64,000 nt of DNA from Ceratorhiza oryzae-sativae (lineage: Eukaryota > Basidiomycota > Agaricomycetes > Cantharellales > Ceratobasidiaceae). How positions within the stretch are numbered: position 1 is the first letter of the stretch; every line of letters starts with the position of its first letter. Below, one piece after another: positions 11,651-23,141 of this stretch. The stretch is from assembly GCA_030998015.1 (NCBI GenBank), contig JARWMV010000236.1, positions 806,001 to 870,000 of the forward strand. Direction: 5' to 3'. The notes under the pieces were generated by a model, which saw nothing but the letters and a program-made list of their open reading frames with translations, had not been told where the DNA came from and made no database searches. Position numbers and translations under genes: made by a program.

Positions 11651-12725
11651 ATGTCTACTCAGCTTTGGAAGTGCGCACTCATCACAGGCGGTGGTGGAGG
11701 TACGCCTCGCCCCAACTACTAACTTTTGCCTGGACCCTTTCACTGACTCGATATTGACCACAGGCCTCGGCAAAGTCTTTGCTCAGTCTCTTATCAAGCG
11801 CGGCAAGACTGTTTACATTGCCGGCCGCACCGAATCCAATCTAGCCCAGACTGCGAAAGAGATTGGCGCTGCTGGATACTTTGTCGTTGATGTTGGCAAT
11901 CTCGATTCGCTCCCCGCGTTTGCCGAAAAGGTCTTCAAGGAGGCGCCCGAGGTAGACTGTCTCATCAATAATGCTGGTATCCAGGCAAGCCTGCTTCACC
12001 AATGTCTCAAAGGGTGGCCGTAACGATCGTGTGTGCTTGTGTATAGAAACCTTTGAACTTTGTCAAGGGCGCAGACTTGAAGACCATCAAGCAAGAGATC
12101 GATATCAACGTTATCGGACTTGTGAGTTATGGTGCAATAATGCGAGAAAATGATATTAATTCAAATATCATACAGGTCCAGCTTTGTGCACTCTTCGTCC
12201 CCCATCTGTTGACCAAGCCACATGCGGCCATCATGAACGTCGGTTCAGGGCTGGCCTATGTCCCTCTTCCGCCTGTGCCGGTTTATTGCGCTACCAAGGT
12301 CGGTTAATGGTTGCTCATGAGAGGTGTATAACGTCTGAGCGACGGTTTGGCCTAGGCATTTGTCAAGAGTTTCACCATGTCGCTACGTGACCAGCTCCGA
12401 TCGACGAACATCAAGGTTATAGAACTCTCGCCACCGATGGTCGAGAGCGACCTCCACCGCGATCACGATAATCCTGACAACAACAAGTCAGTCCCTTTGT
12501 GTCTAGTTGGGCCTCTTTTCATTTACTTATTCTGGTGTTGTTTTCAACTTCAGGAAATCAAACAGTCCCCATTCGCTCTCGCAAGAAGAATGGATCACTG
12601 AGGTTGAGAAAGGGTGGGACGCAGACAAGGAGGAAATTGGCGCTGGGATGTCTCAGACTGTGATTGACAAATGGCGTGGGGCTTTTGGGGAAATGCAGAA
12701 ACAGTTCGCGAGCCACACTCACTAG
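11651..12725 (+). CDS. Short-chain dehydrogenase/reductase (DltE-like)
   Basis: Exons 11651-11699, 11764-11984, 12047-12121, 12176-12298, 12356-12486 and 12554-12725 give 256 aa. It is a classical SDR: the N-terminal cofactor motif TGGGGGLGK is formed across intron 1, NNAGIQ follows in beta4, and the catalytic YCATK (YxxxK) is completed at intron 4. The substrate cannot be told; closest named relatives I recall are DltE-like oxidoreductases, usually NADP-dependent and cytosolic. Intron 2 (11985-12046) has a GC donor (CCAG|GCAAGC). The C-terminus is hydrophilic with no membrane or targeting segment. Confidence 0.9.
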
Positions 12726-13463
12726 TCGACCCTACTGAATGAATCAATGTACCTTGACGAATGCCTTGAAAATCAATCAAACACGTGTGCGCGATCCGAC
12801 TGACGCGTGTTGTTGTCGAGCTATACCTGTATGCGCTCCTGTCAAACGCGACACGTTTGGCCCCTGGCTCGGCCTTGCCTTTATTTATCACATGCCGGCC
12901 ACTTGGTAAGAATGTTCCAATCAAAGGTCTAGCTCGCTGTTCCCTGACACGGCCCAGCATACGCTTCGCGGACTGCCCCTTTCCGAAATCGGCAAACGAC
13001 ATCCCGTTCAATCTACGGAGTTTTATCCACGTGTTTGGGCTCAAATACGACGGGCTGGTGTGAAAGCGATCATTCTATTCTTATCGTGTCAAATTCTGTA
13101 TTGCGGTGAGGTTTGGGGTGCTGACTTGGTTGCTGAATCCTGACCTGATGGTTCCGGTAGTGTTCCAGCAATAGGATGGAAGGAGCAATGCGGCAACCGG
13201 GATAGGCAAGACCGTATTGCAAAGGGCTAGGTGAATAGCTATCATTGGCTTGGCAGCTATTATTGCTCATGCGAACCATCGGTCGATGCTCTGGCTTTCT
13301 ATCTCTTTTGGCTCGGTTCGCGAAAAGAACTTCTACCTTATCTGTGCGATGTGCAGCGAGAAGCGCAGGCGGGGAATATTTGCAATTAATTACGTCATAT
13401 GGTCCTGTACATCCCCAAATTAGGTCTTCACCAGATCAGTGCTTAGAATCCTCCCGATACAGC
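12726..13463. other. Intergenic, nothing recognised
   Basis: Short open frames on both strands (for example minus 12595-13044) have no domain and overlap the SDR 3' end. It presumably holds the SDR terminator and the next gene's promoter. Confidence 0.4.
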
Positions 13464-14444
13464 ATGCCTATCTCGGTTCCTGCCCCGACTGATATCTTGA
13501 TCCTTGGCGCAGGGTGGCTCTGGCATTTCTTGCGGCCTCTCCTCGAGTCGTCTGGCATAAGCTACGCAGCGACGACCAGAAAGGGTGAAACACCGGGCAC
13601 GATCCCATGGTCAATCGAAGAAGCGAGCACAGAGAGGTTGCCGGTGGCGAGCACAGTCGTAGTCATGTTCCCCGTACTCGAATGGGAGATGCTGGACGGA
13701 CTCGTACAGGGCTACGCGGGGCGTGAGAGCCGGTGGGTGTTGTTGGGCAGCACCAGAGCCTGGCAAGTGAGTGTCTATTCATTTCGCTTTGGGTTCGCGA
13801 AATAGGAGCACAGACGTCGTTGGGCGGTCTCGTCTCCGTTGCTCCCACACCTAGTCAAGTACTCGCCATCGCTCTGGCCAATCATGTTGATGTGTGCATT
13901 TTGGGGTTGATAGACCGGCGGGAGTGAGAGTGGAGTGATCACTCGTCAGACACCGGTTCCTGCAGATCCGCCGGTACGGTCGCTGGTCGAGGAGCGGTTC
14001 TTGCAAAAGTACGGCGAGCGGGCTGTGGTGTTGAATCTCGCTGGTCTGCATGGTATCCCGACAGACCCGTCGCTGCCGCACAGTGCACCGCGCATTGTGC
14101 CCAATTTTCTCAAACGCGTCGCGCCCACGATGGACGCATTGCGTGCTAAGCAGTCGCTGCACCTCGTACACGGCACTGACGCTGCGCTGGCGATCATTCG
14201 TGTGCACCAGCGTCCCGACGCGTTCGGTCGATGGATCGTCTCGGACGGACTCGTGCGGGATTGGTGGGCGATTGCCTTGGAGCTCGGGGGTGAGGAGGTG
14301 AGGCGTTGGGCGCTCGGGCTGATGGGCGAGGCTGGGGTGAGGGTGTTGCCTAGGAGCAGCGACCTTCTGGGGCGTGTGGTCGACGGCGCCGAGTTTTGGG
14401 TTTCATTTGGCGGGGGGCCACGGTGTGTCGGGATGAGTGTGTAG
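13464..14444 (+). CDS. Rossmann-fold NAD(P)-binding protein (SDR-like)
   Basis: Two exons, 13464-13766 and 13914-14444, give 277 aa. The N-terminus contains a beta-strand/turn typical of a dinucleotide-binding fold (DILILGAGWLWHFL), then TTRKGE and a strand VVVMFPVL. The second half has LNLAGLHGIP, HLVHGTDAALAIIRVH and GRWIVSDGLVRDWW, which resemble NAD-dependent epimerase-like proteins of the YeeZ type. The intron (147 nt) is longer than its neighbours; a small extra exon inside it cannot be excluded. No transmembrane or signal segment. Enzyme activity is unknown, and the GAGW motif is a degenerate form of GxGxxG. Confidence 0.75.
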
Positions 14445-14955
14445 GGGTTGTAATATTAGGCGTAAATTGTGCTCGATTTGGGAGCCCTGGGTGGCGATGC
14501 GATAGCGATCTGGAGCGGGCGGAATGTCCGGGACGTGGTGTGTCGGGCCCACACGGCAGCTCTCGTGAGCGCGTCATTGGTGAAGTGCACTGGGCTTTAC
14601 ATAGATGCGATTACACGCAGGTGGCTCGGAGGTGACCGAGCAAGTGATGTCATGTCGACCACCGATTTTTAATCGCCGAGTCTACTTAGGACAAATCTCA
14701 GTTGCTGCGGTCAACGTCACTCGCCTTGCTTCCCGCAACGACACTCCCACCTCCCGCTGCATTTGTGCCAAGATAAAACGCAATCGCCTCCCCGGACGTG
14801 GATTTACTTAAAAGATAATCGCACTGTCAGACCCCGCGACGGATCGCAGCGCTAACAAAAACGATATTGCGTAATCGACAGCAGTTATCTCTCGACGACC
14901 ATCCGCTTCTGCTGCCCACGTTCCCCCCCCCTCTCGTTCCTCCCACCCGAGGCCC
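14445..14955. other. Intergenic, nothing recognised
   Basis: Spacer before the Ser-rich/MDR gene. Its last ~100 bp are pyrimidine-rich (many C runs), typical of a basidiomycete core promoter/5' UTR. Confidence 0.4.
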
Positions 14956-17780
14956 ATGCCGCGCCCGACGCTGCTCCAGGCAATCTTCCAGCAGCCGACC
15001 AAGTCGTATGTCGCCCCGCACACTGCCCACGGCGAGTCGGCCCCCCCGCGAGGCTGGCCGCCGTCGGTCTCCCTGAAGCGCTCGGTGGGCGCCCATCCGG
15101 CCGACAACGACCCGGTCGAGTCGCACTGCCCGATCACTCGCGTTGCAGACGCCAAGGACAGTGCAATCAAAGGGCCTGTCCACCCACCAGACTCTAAAGC
15201 GCGCGGTCGACAACCGTCTCGCCCAGCTGCCCTCGACATGGACATGGCCGACATTGTCGCCGCCGTGCCCACACTCTCCTTTCTCGCCTCGCATTCCCCG
15301 CTCTCGTCCGTCGCCGCATCACCCTCGCCCACGCCCCCACTCATCTCGCCCGCGAGCACGCCCAAGTCCGGCACACCCTCGTTCACAGACGAGACGAGCG
15401 ACTCGTCCGTCGACCCCGAGTTCGTTACGCCCCCCGACTCGCCCAAACCCCCCGCTCTCAAGGACGGCCTGGCGGTAAGCATATGCCCTGTCCAGGCGTG
15501 TGTTGAAGTGCTAATTTTGTCACAGCCCGACGTGCAGACTCTGCCCGCTACTACTGACTCGTTGCTTCTGGGGGCCACCGTTGCGCTATCGGGCCAACGT
15601 CCCCCCATCACTTCATCCAACTCGCCCTCGAGCTGTTCCGACCACACCTCGCTATTCAGTGGAAGCTCCAATTCGAGCGACACGGACGCGACCAGCCGCA
15701 GATCAAGCCCCGTTTCGGAACCGGCATCCAAGTCCGCAAGGTCACCCACCCCAACGGTGACCCCGCCTCGCCGTGGAGTCCGCCAGACCCCCTTGTCGGG
15801 CGTTCCAGACTGGGCCAAGGACGTTCGCTGGCTGGTTGGCCCTCAGCCTGCAGCCAAGCGCGCTGCTCTCTCTGCACTCGCCGATCCGGACTATGTTCCC
15901 ATACGCCACGCACGCTCCGCCACGGCCCCAAGCCGTGCCGGCTCGTCATCCGCCGCCTCGACTTCCCGGAATTCCTTTCCGGCCGGCAGCAGCAGACAGT
16001 TTGTCAATCAGTTTGGGGTCAACGTTCATTCATCCCGCTCTTCTAGTTCGCGCAGATCCGGACTTAAACGCATGAGGGCCGCGACAGAGGGCCATCGCTC
16101 TGGTTACCGTATGAGCGCACTCGTCGAAGTCAGCGAGAGCGAAGAAGCAGGCGAAGGACGACCCGAGATGGTGGATGGCTTGGCGCGCAAGCGCTCAACG
16201 TCACAGCAGCGTGCGGCCCGGACGCGGCCCCTCTCCATTCGATCCTCGTCGAGCACGAGCTCGAGCAGAACTGTGGTGTTGCCAACGCCATTACCCGTAT
16301 CGGCTGGACAAGAGCCCAGCGTGGGAGCCGGCTATACCTCGCTCTCGCTAGCCCGCGCAGCATATACACCCTCGCACACGCCCGATCGACCAACAACCGT
16401 GGTCGATTTGACCAAGAGCGGCTTGGCGCAGACCACGATGACGACGATTTCCGTAATACGCGGCTCGAGCGCGCGAAGCCGACGCCTGTCGTTCTCACCC
16501 TCTGCCAATAGCTCCCGCTCATCCCTGCGGTCTGGGTTCTCCTCGCGCAATTCATCAATCGCATCGCTAGGACCTGGGGCTGGACCATCCATACCCTTGG
16601 CGCTTCGCCTGGAAGAGCTCGAAGGTGCACTCGGTCTGACATCCATGTTGCCCCACCACGAAAGGTACAGAGCTCCCAGGTCATTGTGCAGGTTTGCGCA
16701 GTGGCCCTGGATGCGCTCGACGCGCTCATCATCAGTGAACGGATGGGCAAAGGCGGCTCCGAAGGCGCTGGGTTTGTCCCCGGGCGAAGTTTTGTTGGAC
16801 GTGCTGTCGAATGCGGGTTCGAGGTGTCAAACGTGAGCCGAGGTGATTGGGTCATCGGTCTCACAGACATCCGCAAGGTGCGTGGCGGCTGGGTTATTCG
16901 GGCCCGCGCATGTATTCACTCTGTTTCCTACAGTGTGGTGCGTTGGCCGAGTTTATCGTGATTGACAAACGTCGCGTGTGCACCATTCCACGACCGTCGG
17001 ACCAGCTGACCTCAACTCAATACGCGTTGCTTCCGCTATGCGCTGTCCCCGCCCATCGGGCCGTACGAACGATCCCGAGCGGCGCACGCCGCGGGATGCG
17101 TGCCCTCGTGCTGCAGGCACACGATGGCCCTGGTGCCCTGGCCGTCCAGGCAATGCGTGCGCTGGGTATGCGAGTGACGGCCCACGTGCCGGCTGGGACC
17201 CCAATGGAAGTTGTGGGCGGCGTCGAAGTTGTCGTTGGGGACGACCCGGTCGAGGTAATTGCCCGATTGGAGGAGGGCGTATACGACGCGGTGATCGATA
17301 CCGTGGGCGGACGGCGTGTGTGGGATGCGTGTCGACGGGTGATGTGCACTGATGCTAATGTGAGTTGGGCGCTGTGCGCGTTGGATTTCTGACGCTCATT
17401 CCATCATTTTTGATTAGTTTACGACGCTCGTGGGCGATTCTAGTGATACCGTGCCTTCCATCAATGCCCATGTCAAGTCCTCGTTCCGTTCGCTCGCTCG
17501 CGCGTTTACCAGACATCACAAGGCGCTTGGCTATCAGTGGGTTTCCCCGGCCGCAGACTTGGATCATGAAGGCGAGGATATTAAGCACTCGCTCAACGCA
17601 GTCGCGGAGCTCGCCGCGGCCGCCGCATACAACGGAGGCCAATCGGCTCATGGATATGCTATGCTCCCCCGGGTAACGTGTTCGTTTCCGTTTGAGCGCG
17701 CCCCGGACGCGTTTGCGGTTGATGAAGATGGGCGTGGTCCTCTGATCGGAGGTGGCACGGTTGTTGTCCGCGTTCTCTAG
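14956..17780 (+). CDS. Ser-rich disordered protein fused to medium-chain dehydrogenase
   Basis: Exons 14956-15474, 15526-16877, 16934-17359 and 17418-17780. Roughly the first 550 residues are Ser/Pro/Arg-rich, low complexity and probably disordered, with many SP/TP phosphorylation-type sites. The last ~370 residues are a zinc-less medium-chain dehydrogenase/quinone-oxidoreductase-like fold: RKVQSSQVIVQVCAVALDAL, VGRAVECGFEVSNVSRGDWV, then a Rossmann part ALVLQAHDGPGALAVQAMRA and AVIDTVGGRRVWDACRR. The total exon length is two bases over a multiple of three: the frame breaks near 16624, just after LRLEELEG, where one inserted base would give EGCTRSDIHVAPP. The gene looks otherwise intact. Confidence 0.75.
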
Positions 17781-18259
17781 CCATTTCTGACATTTTGCTT
17801 CTGTTATGGACTTATGGATTTATGACTCGGTTGTAACTGCCACCGTCATCTCTCTGCTCGATTTTCTTTCATCTCTTTCAGACAATCGACTCTGCCAGGA
17901 CGCTTTTCCGCTTATACACACGCAAAACTCGAATGTTTGTTTGTTCACGATCCTATTCATATAGTACTCGCCCTTATGTATCGCACCTTGTCTCGTCTCC
18001 TGTGCTACCTTTTTTGTTTTCTACATCGCGGTACAACGGGCTTAGATTTCTCCTTGTTTACATTTGTAGGATGTTTTTCTTTCATGTGCTTGTGCGGGCT
18101 GTCTAGCATAGGGGTTTGGCATACGCATTCTTGTCTCTGCCACTGCTTCATCTTGTGTACTATTAGTGCTTAATGGTCACGACTTGCGAGGACGCATACG
18201 ACGCGCTCCTTCCCTGTTGATATGGTTCATTCAAAGCAAGTGTGTGGCATGTAGTAGGG
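17781..18259. terminator. Convergent 3' region
   Basis: The MDR gene and the GTPase gene converge here. T-rich stretches (for example 17995-18090) and short A/T runs suggest polyadenylation signals for both. No gene recognised. Confidence 0.35.
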
Positions 18260-20458
18260 CTAGAAGAACTTTGAAAAGTCGTAACTCTCCCCATCGGCGC
18301 TCGCTATCTGTAGTTTCCTTCCCATGGGCGTAGCATTTCCGATGCGTCGAGGGACTGGTGCAGGCCTCGCTTTTGTCGCAAACGAGACTTTTTTCGGGAT
18401 CTTTGTGGACGGCGTGGGTCGCTTGGACTTGAGGACAGAAGCGGGTTTGGGGGGAGCGGGCTCATTTTCACTTTCGTGTTCCTCTTCCTTATCATCTTCC
18501 TCATCTTCTGAGCCAGACTCAACCCATTCCATCTCCTCGTCCCCGTCCTCATCTTCGCTCCCATCCACGCTTTCCTCCTCCTCATCAACCTCCATACGCT
18601 GCTGCTGACGGACCGGCCGCTCCTCAACCTCCACAACAAACGCAGCATCAAACGCGACGTCCCGCTCATCTGGGACACCAGCATCAAGTTGGACCGGCCA
18701 TGGGCGGGGAGGTGCGCGCATATCTTTGAGGGACACGCACGCGTCCAGTGCAGGGTCTGATGCGACGGTCCCAGAGCCAGGCGGGATCGCGAAAAAAGGC
18801 AACCGTCCGAGACTCCAATCACGGGCAATCGAGCGGGCCGTATCGGGCAAGTCGGGGACGCCGCCCTGTCAATATGTCAATCAGTAAACCTGTCGGATAA
18901 ACAAACGCTATATGAAGGAAGACGGACCTTTCGTAGCCGGCCGCTGGTGCGTGCAACCCCACCCAAGAATGCGTACACGTCGCCAGGGGTGAATGCCGGA
19001 AGGTTGTAGTGCAGGATGAGATCTTCGTGCTTCGCCCGCGAGACAATATATGCCGCTGCGAAACATGAGTACTCTGAGGGTTCAGACGCAATCCCAATTA
19101 CTCACCAGCGGCATCCGTCTCTTTCCAATGCACAAATGATCCCCTGTTCCTCGTCAGCAAGTCCCGTGCCTTGGAGATTTCAACCTCCTCGGGGCTCGGC
19201 TTTTTTTGAGTGGTCTTGGACTGAGCACCGAATTGAATGTGAGTTAGGCCAGGGGTATCAATAAACTGATATTCCCGTCCGGCGTGAGAGAGCGAGACAG
19301 ACTGTGCGCCAAGAGTTGTATTTCCATATGTGGCCTTTTTGGGTTGCTGCAGGCTAGGTTGGTAAATGGGGAGGCTGGGTGTAGCGAGCAACGAATTGAG
19401 AAGCGTCGACTTGCCGCTCTGAGTCGGATGTGAATCATCGTTACACACCAGATGAAATCTTGCGCAGCTCTTACATTTGTCAATCCGACGACTGCGACGC
19501 GAGTCTCTTTCGCGGCGTGAGACTTGGTGACTTGAGCAACCGCGTCCAACAATACATCCTTGGACGTCGAATCCAGCGAAGCCTTGTGTTTGCCCTTGTC
19601 CGTAGACGGGATGAATCCGTCCGAAGCTCGGAACGGGACCACGGGCGCAGACACCTCGCTGCGCAAATACGACATCCAGCCGCCCAAAATTTCCCTCGGA
19701 ACAAGATCTGTCGGACCAGGACCCCGCTCGTCACTAACCGATTTGAACGAGGGTGCTCCGAAACTACAACGCACCCGTCTTGGTCAGAACAAGCACAAAT
19801 CCCTTGTTCTTCCGCGCCACGGCCTCTTCTAAACGTCTACTTCGAAAGGTCTGCGGGTCCCGCGCATCGATGACGCAGAGCACCGCATCGGCGCTGTCGA
19901 TCACGGCTCCAAGCGTGGGAAGGCTCGAGTCGATGAGGACGGGAACAGCATCGGGGTCGTCGTTGAGGGTTAGGGCAGGCGTGGCGGCTAGAGGAGGAGC
20001 AGCGGATGTTGCGGATGAGGCGAGCACAGCTTGCGGTTTTGATTCCTTGCGCCGCTGTTTGTCCGCTTCGGCCTACATGCATGTTTAATGAGATAGACTA
20101 ACTCAAATCGGTCGAAAAGATGCTCACCTGTCTCCGGGTTTGCTCAATCTCCACCAAGATATCCTCCTTGAACGGCAACGAGGCAGGGATACCTGGGTCT
20201 TTCTTGTGCTCTACGGCGCAGCTCAGCCATCATTCCGCAAGTGCTAGCTCATACGATGCATACTCGATTTCCACTGCGGATTCTTTTTGGCCTCCCGTTT
20301 TCGCTTCTTGTGGGTCTCTGCGACCTTTTGACGGATCTTGGTCCGTTGATGAGTCGTTCCTCGCTTGCTCGTCTCTACACAATGTTCAGCGCTCGTCCTG
20401 TTCAATTTCTGGAATATACAATGAGAACCTGTGACATACTTTTACGAATACGAGGCAT
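18260..20458 (-). CDS. Nucleolar circularly permuted GTPase (GNL3L/Nug1/Grn1 type)
   Basis: Starts MPRIRK; a basic N-terminal coiled region (TKIRQKVAETHKKRKREAKK, KHKKDPGIPASLPFKEDIL) targets these proteins to the nucleolus. The GTPase motifs come in permuted order: VIDARDPQTFRSR, G4 as LVLTKTD (assembled across an intron), LVPREILGGWMSYLR, then G1 VVGLTNSGKSTLLN (also completed across an intron) and G3 FIDTPGL. The C-terminal third is acidic (long Glu/Asp run) and ends basic with DFSKFF. Family members help assemble and export pre-60S ribosomal particles. At least seven exons. Start ATG at 20458 precedes a GTATGT intron. Confidence 0.88.
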
Positions 20459-21198
20459 GGCGATGGTAGTTGGCTTCCAGAAAACGGATCGGCAATCTTG
20501 CACACGGCCTCAAAATTCATTTGATTACGACTAGCCGCCCAAAGTCACATGATCAGCCACGCATCAATTAGCCTTTTTGGGTGGACTTGAATGACTTGCG
20601 GTCCGATCGAATGACTCTTATAGGGCAAATAACAGATTTTGTGGAACGGGAGGTGATCTAATTGTGCGGGAGACTCGAGATGATACATTATTGGTTTCAA
20701 TAAGAATCGAGTAACAGGATATAAGAGCTCGAGAGCCACAGGGTAGCGAGACGGAATGGGAATGTGGGACAAAGCGAGACAGCAAAATAGAATTACATCG
20801 AGAGAACAAACGCGAAGGGCGGCGGAGTCGGGGTGGTAGTGGTGGTGGTGATGGGATATGATGGAATAATAGGCTTGCGAATCTGTGGTAATGTCCAGAG
20901 AAACAACGTGGAGATGCGTTGCCTCTCGTCATGTCATGTGGGGAAAGTACAGGCTGGGGAATCGAAAACAGAGTTTTGTTTTTATATATATAAAAAGACA
21001 AGGATGAGCGTCCAGAGAGCGACCACGAAGGCGCCCTCGTCGCTTGAATACTCGTCAATCTGGCCCAGGAGCGTGGGCGCTGCGACTGAGCACAAACGAA
21101 AACGAATATGAGAATGCCTGAGCGAGCTCAAGGTGAGAAAAACGATCGCGGCGGGGAGACCTCGTGTACGAGCGCACAGAGGGGGAGGACGGGCACAC
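20459..21198. other. Intergenic, nothing recognised
   Basis: Contains the GTPase gene promoter at its left end and the 3' flank of the small minus-strand gene at its right end. Open frames on both strands are short and lack known motifs. Confidence 0.4.
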
Positions 21199-21546
21199 CT
21201 AACAATGGGTGTAACACAGAGCGCGACACCGGGTGCACAGTATATTGAGGCCCCGTCGACAGCGGCACGGCTGCGGCTGGTGGTAGGCTTTGTCGTGGTT
21301 GCACGAGGGAGCGCCCACGGAGCAGCCGTTCTGGGTAGAACGCTGGGCCGGGGCAGAGCTGGAGTACGAGGGGGTTGGCGGGCACATCAATTGGGGGGCG
21401 AATAGAGAGCGAGCAGCAGAGTCATGCCTAGGGTTGGTGCTCGCGGTGGAGGACATTTCGGAGTAGGACGAGTACGGTGACGGCGGGGGAGTGAGCAGTC
21501 CGACTATGGGTTTGTTGTGTGGGGTAGTGGTGTCCCGGACGACCAT
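21199..21546 (-). CDS. Small Ser/Pro-rich protein with phosphodegron-like motif and Cys-rich tail
   Basis: Single exon, 115 aa. The ATG at 21546 lies in a strong context (ACCATGG). The N-terminal part contains GLLTPPPSPYSSYSE, which fits a Cdc4/Fbw7 phosphodegron (LLTPPxS). The middle is Ser/Ala/Pro-rich and the C-terminus holds eight Cys (CSVGAPSC, PCRCRR, LCTRCRALCYTHC), which could bind a metal. CCTATAAGG at 21655-21661 lies about 110 bp upstream as a TATA box. No family recognised; could be a short-lived regulatory protein. Another reading frame on the same strand is open but has poorer composition. Confidence 0.5.
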   Translation of the reverse strand: MVVRDTTTPHNKPIVGLLTPPPSPYSSYSEMSSTASTNPRHDSAARSLFAPQLMCPPTPSYSSSAPAQRSTQNGCSVGAPSCNHDKAYHQPQPCRCRRGLNILCTRCRALCYTHC

Positions 21547-22880
21547 GGTATCATATGGCGTGGAGAAGGCGGGCACGGGTAGACGAGACAGGGTGGATAG
21601 TGTGAGTGGGTGGTAAGTGGAAGGATGGGTAAATCGGATTCACCAGGTGGAGGCCTTATAGGCGCGAGATCGGCGGTGTAGGTAAGCAAGCAGCGGGGCT
21701 ATGATGTGATGACTCGGGATAGAGCTGATGGAACGGGGAGGAACAGATGGGCGGTTTATGTAGGATTGAGCAGAAATGAGCAGAAAAACAAAGGCTTTCC
21801 GAGTCGACTGTGGGAGTGGTGGTCAGCCGCCCAGCACGCGACGGATCCCGCCGAACGGGGAGCGGCGGGCGGGGGGACAATGTGACGCGCACACACCACC
21901 AAAGTGACCACAGCGGAAGAAGCGTGACAGGCGCACGCACCAGCACGTTTACGGAGTGACCAAACAGCGGCGGGGCGAATGGCGGGGCGGTGGTCACCGA
22001 CGGATGACTCACCGCGTATGCATCCAGCCAATCGAGTCACGCGAAACCGCTCGAGTCATCGCCCGAGCCGTTGGCAGCCCATATGCGGACCCGACGCGCG
22101 GCCCAACTGGGCTGCCGGCGACGCGGTCAAAATCGTGGGAGGAACGCGAAAACCCGGGTGGACGTCGAAATCAGGCTCGCTCACGTCGCGCGGCGCGTGA
22201 GCAGTGTCAGTCACAGGACCCGAGTCACGCTCGGCCAGCGCTTCGCAGCCGAGCGCGAGTCAATCGTCATCCGCGTATACACTGGGCTTCTGCGCAGCCA
22301 CCGTGCAAGTCCAGACTTGCCTGTGCCAATCGCACGTCTATTGGGTTGGCCCCACGATTGGCTCTGGACGTCGGTCGATCTGCAATTTACCATCCCGGGC
22401 CATCCAGACGCATGCATACAAAGGCTCGTGCTTGGTGCGACCTGCGATCTGGGCACGAGAGCAATCCGGAATACACGCGCAATGCAGCCCCCCCCCTCCG
22501 GCTCCCCTCGCGCTCTCATCCCCACAGCTTACCCCTAGTCCACAAAGGCACCCCCACCTGGCGGGACGGCCGGCTCATGCGAGAAGCCTTCGTGTGCGCC
22601 TCATTTGCTCGTACCGACCCCCTCCGGGCTCCACTCGATATATGCGAGATAGCTATACTCCTTTCTTTATCGCCGTCGACCCAATTCATCTCTGACTCGT
22701 TCCCCCCAGCACCAGCAGGACGTCACCCGCAGTGAGCACTCTGGCCGCAGTGCCCGAGCAGCGCCTCACCAATGTACAATTCTGGAATCAAAGGCTGCAT
22801 CCCGTTGGCTGCCCCCATATCTTGCACGGTAGAATACTCGGGATGATTTCTAGCATACATGCCGTTTGGATGAGCGAGGC
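21547..22880. promoter_or_regulatory. Long GC-rich upstream region with TGACTC/GAGTCA cluster
   Basis: Upstream of the small minus-strand gene. Seven copies of TGACTC or its complement lie at 21710, 22005, 22034, 22053, 22222, 22257 and 22693 (starts). This hexamer is the core of Gcn4/AP-1-type bZIP sites. A long plus-strand open frame (21956-22735) has a composition typical of a chance frame in GC-rich DNA and is not annotated. Function is inferred. Confidence 0.35.
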
Positions 22881-23141
22881 TCAGTGAGCGCGCAGCATAC
22901 CAAAGAGGCTTTGGGCGGAACGGCTCGCGCTCATCGGCGTTCCGAAGGCCCGCAGCGTAGCGTCCTGGTATCTCTTTGCAGATCCGTCTAGTTCCCGTTC
23001 GTCGGCAAAACTCAGGTGCGGGTGACTGATGTATCGGACATCATTCGACTGTCCAGGGCAGGGTGCAATCCAACCGAGTGAGCGTGCGTGATCGCTCTGG
23101 AGGGCGGTGTTGCTCTGTTTGGTTCCCTTGTACCAAGCCAT
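22881..23141 (-). CDS. Possible small protein, unrecognised
   Basis: An ATG-started frame of 86 codons with balanced amino-acid composition (begins MAWYKGTKQ, ends SLFGMLRAH). No splice partner, domain, signal peptide or membrane segment seen. It may be a real short gene, the last exon of a gene I cannot trace, or chance. Confidence 0.2.
   Translation of the reverse strand: MAWYKGTKQSNTALQSDHARSLGWIAPCPGQSNDVRYISHPHLSFADERELDGSAKRYQDATLRAFGTPMSASRSAQSLFGMLRAH

Noticed and set aside
12595..13044. Minus-strand 149-codon frame after the SDR gene
   Set aside because: Overlaps the SDR last exon in antisense and shows no motif.
14808..15818. 336-codon minus-strand open frame opposite the Ser-rich gene
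   Set aside because: It lies antisense to an exon with clear splice sites and family continuation; long antisense frames are common opposite GC-rich Ser/Pro coding DNA.
21956..22735. 259-codon plus-strand open frame in GC-rich spacer
   Set aside because: Arg/Pro/Ser-heavy composition in all frames, no domain, no splice sites, and it covers what looks like regulatory DNA.
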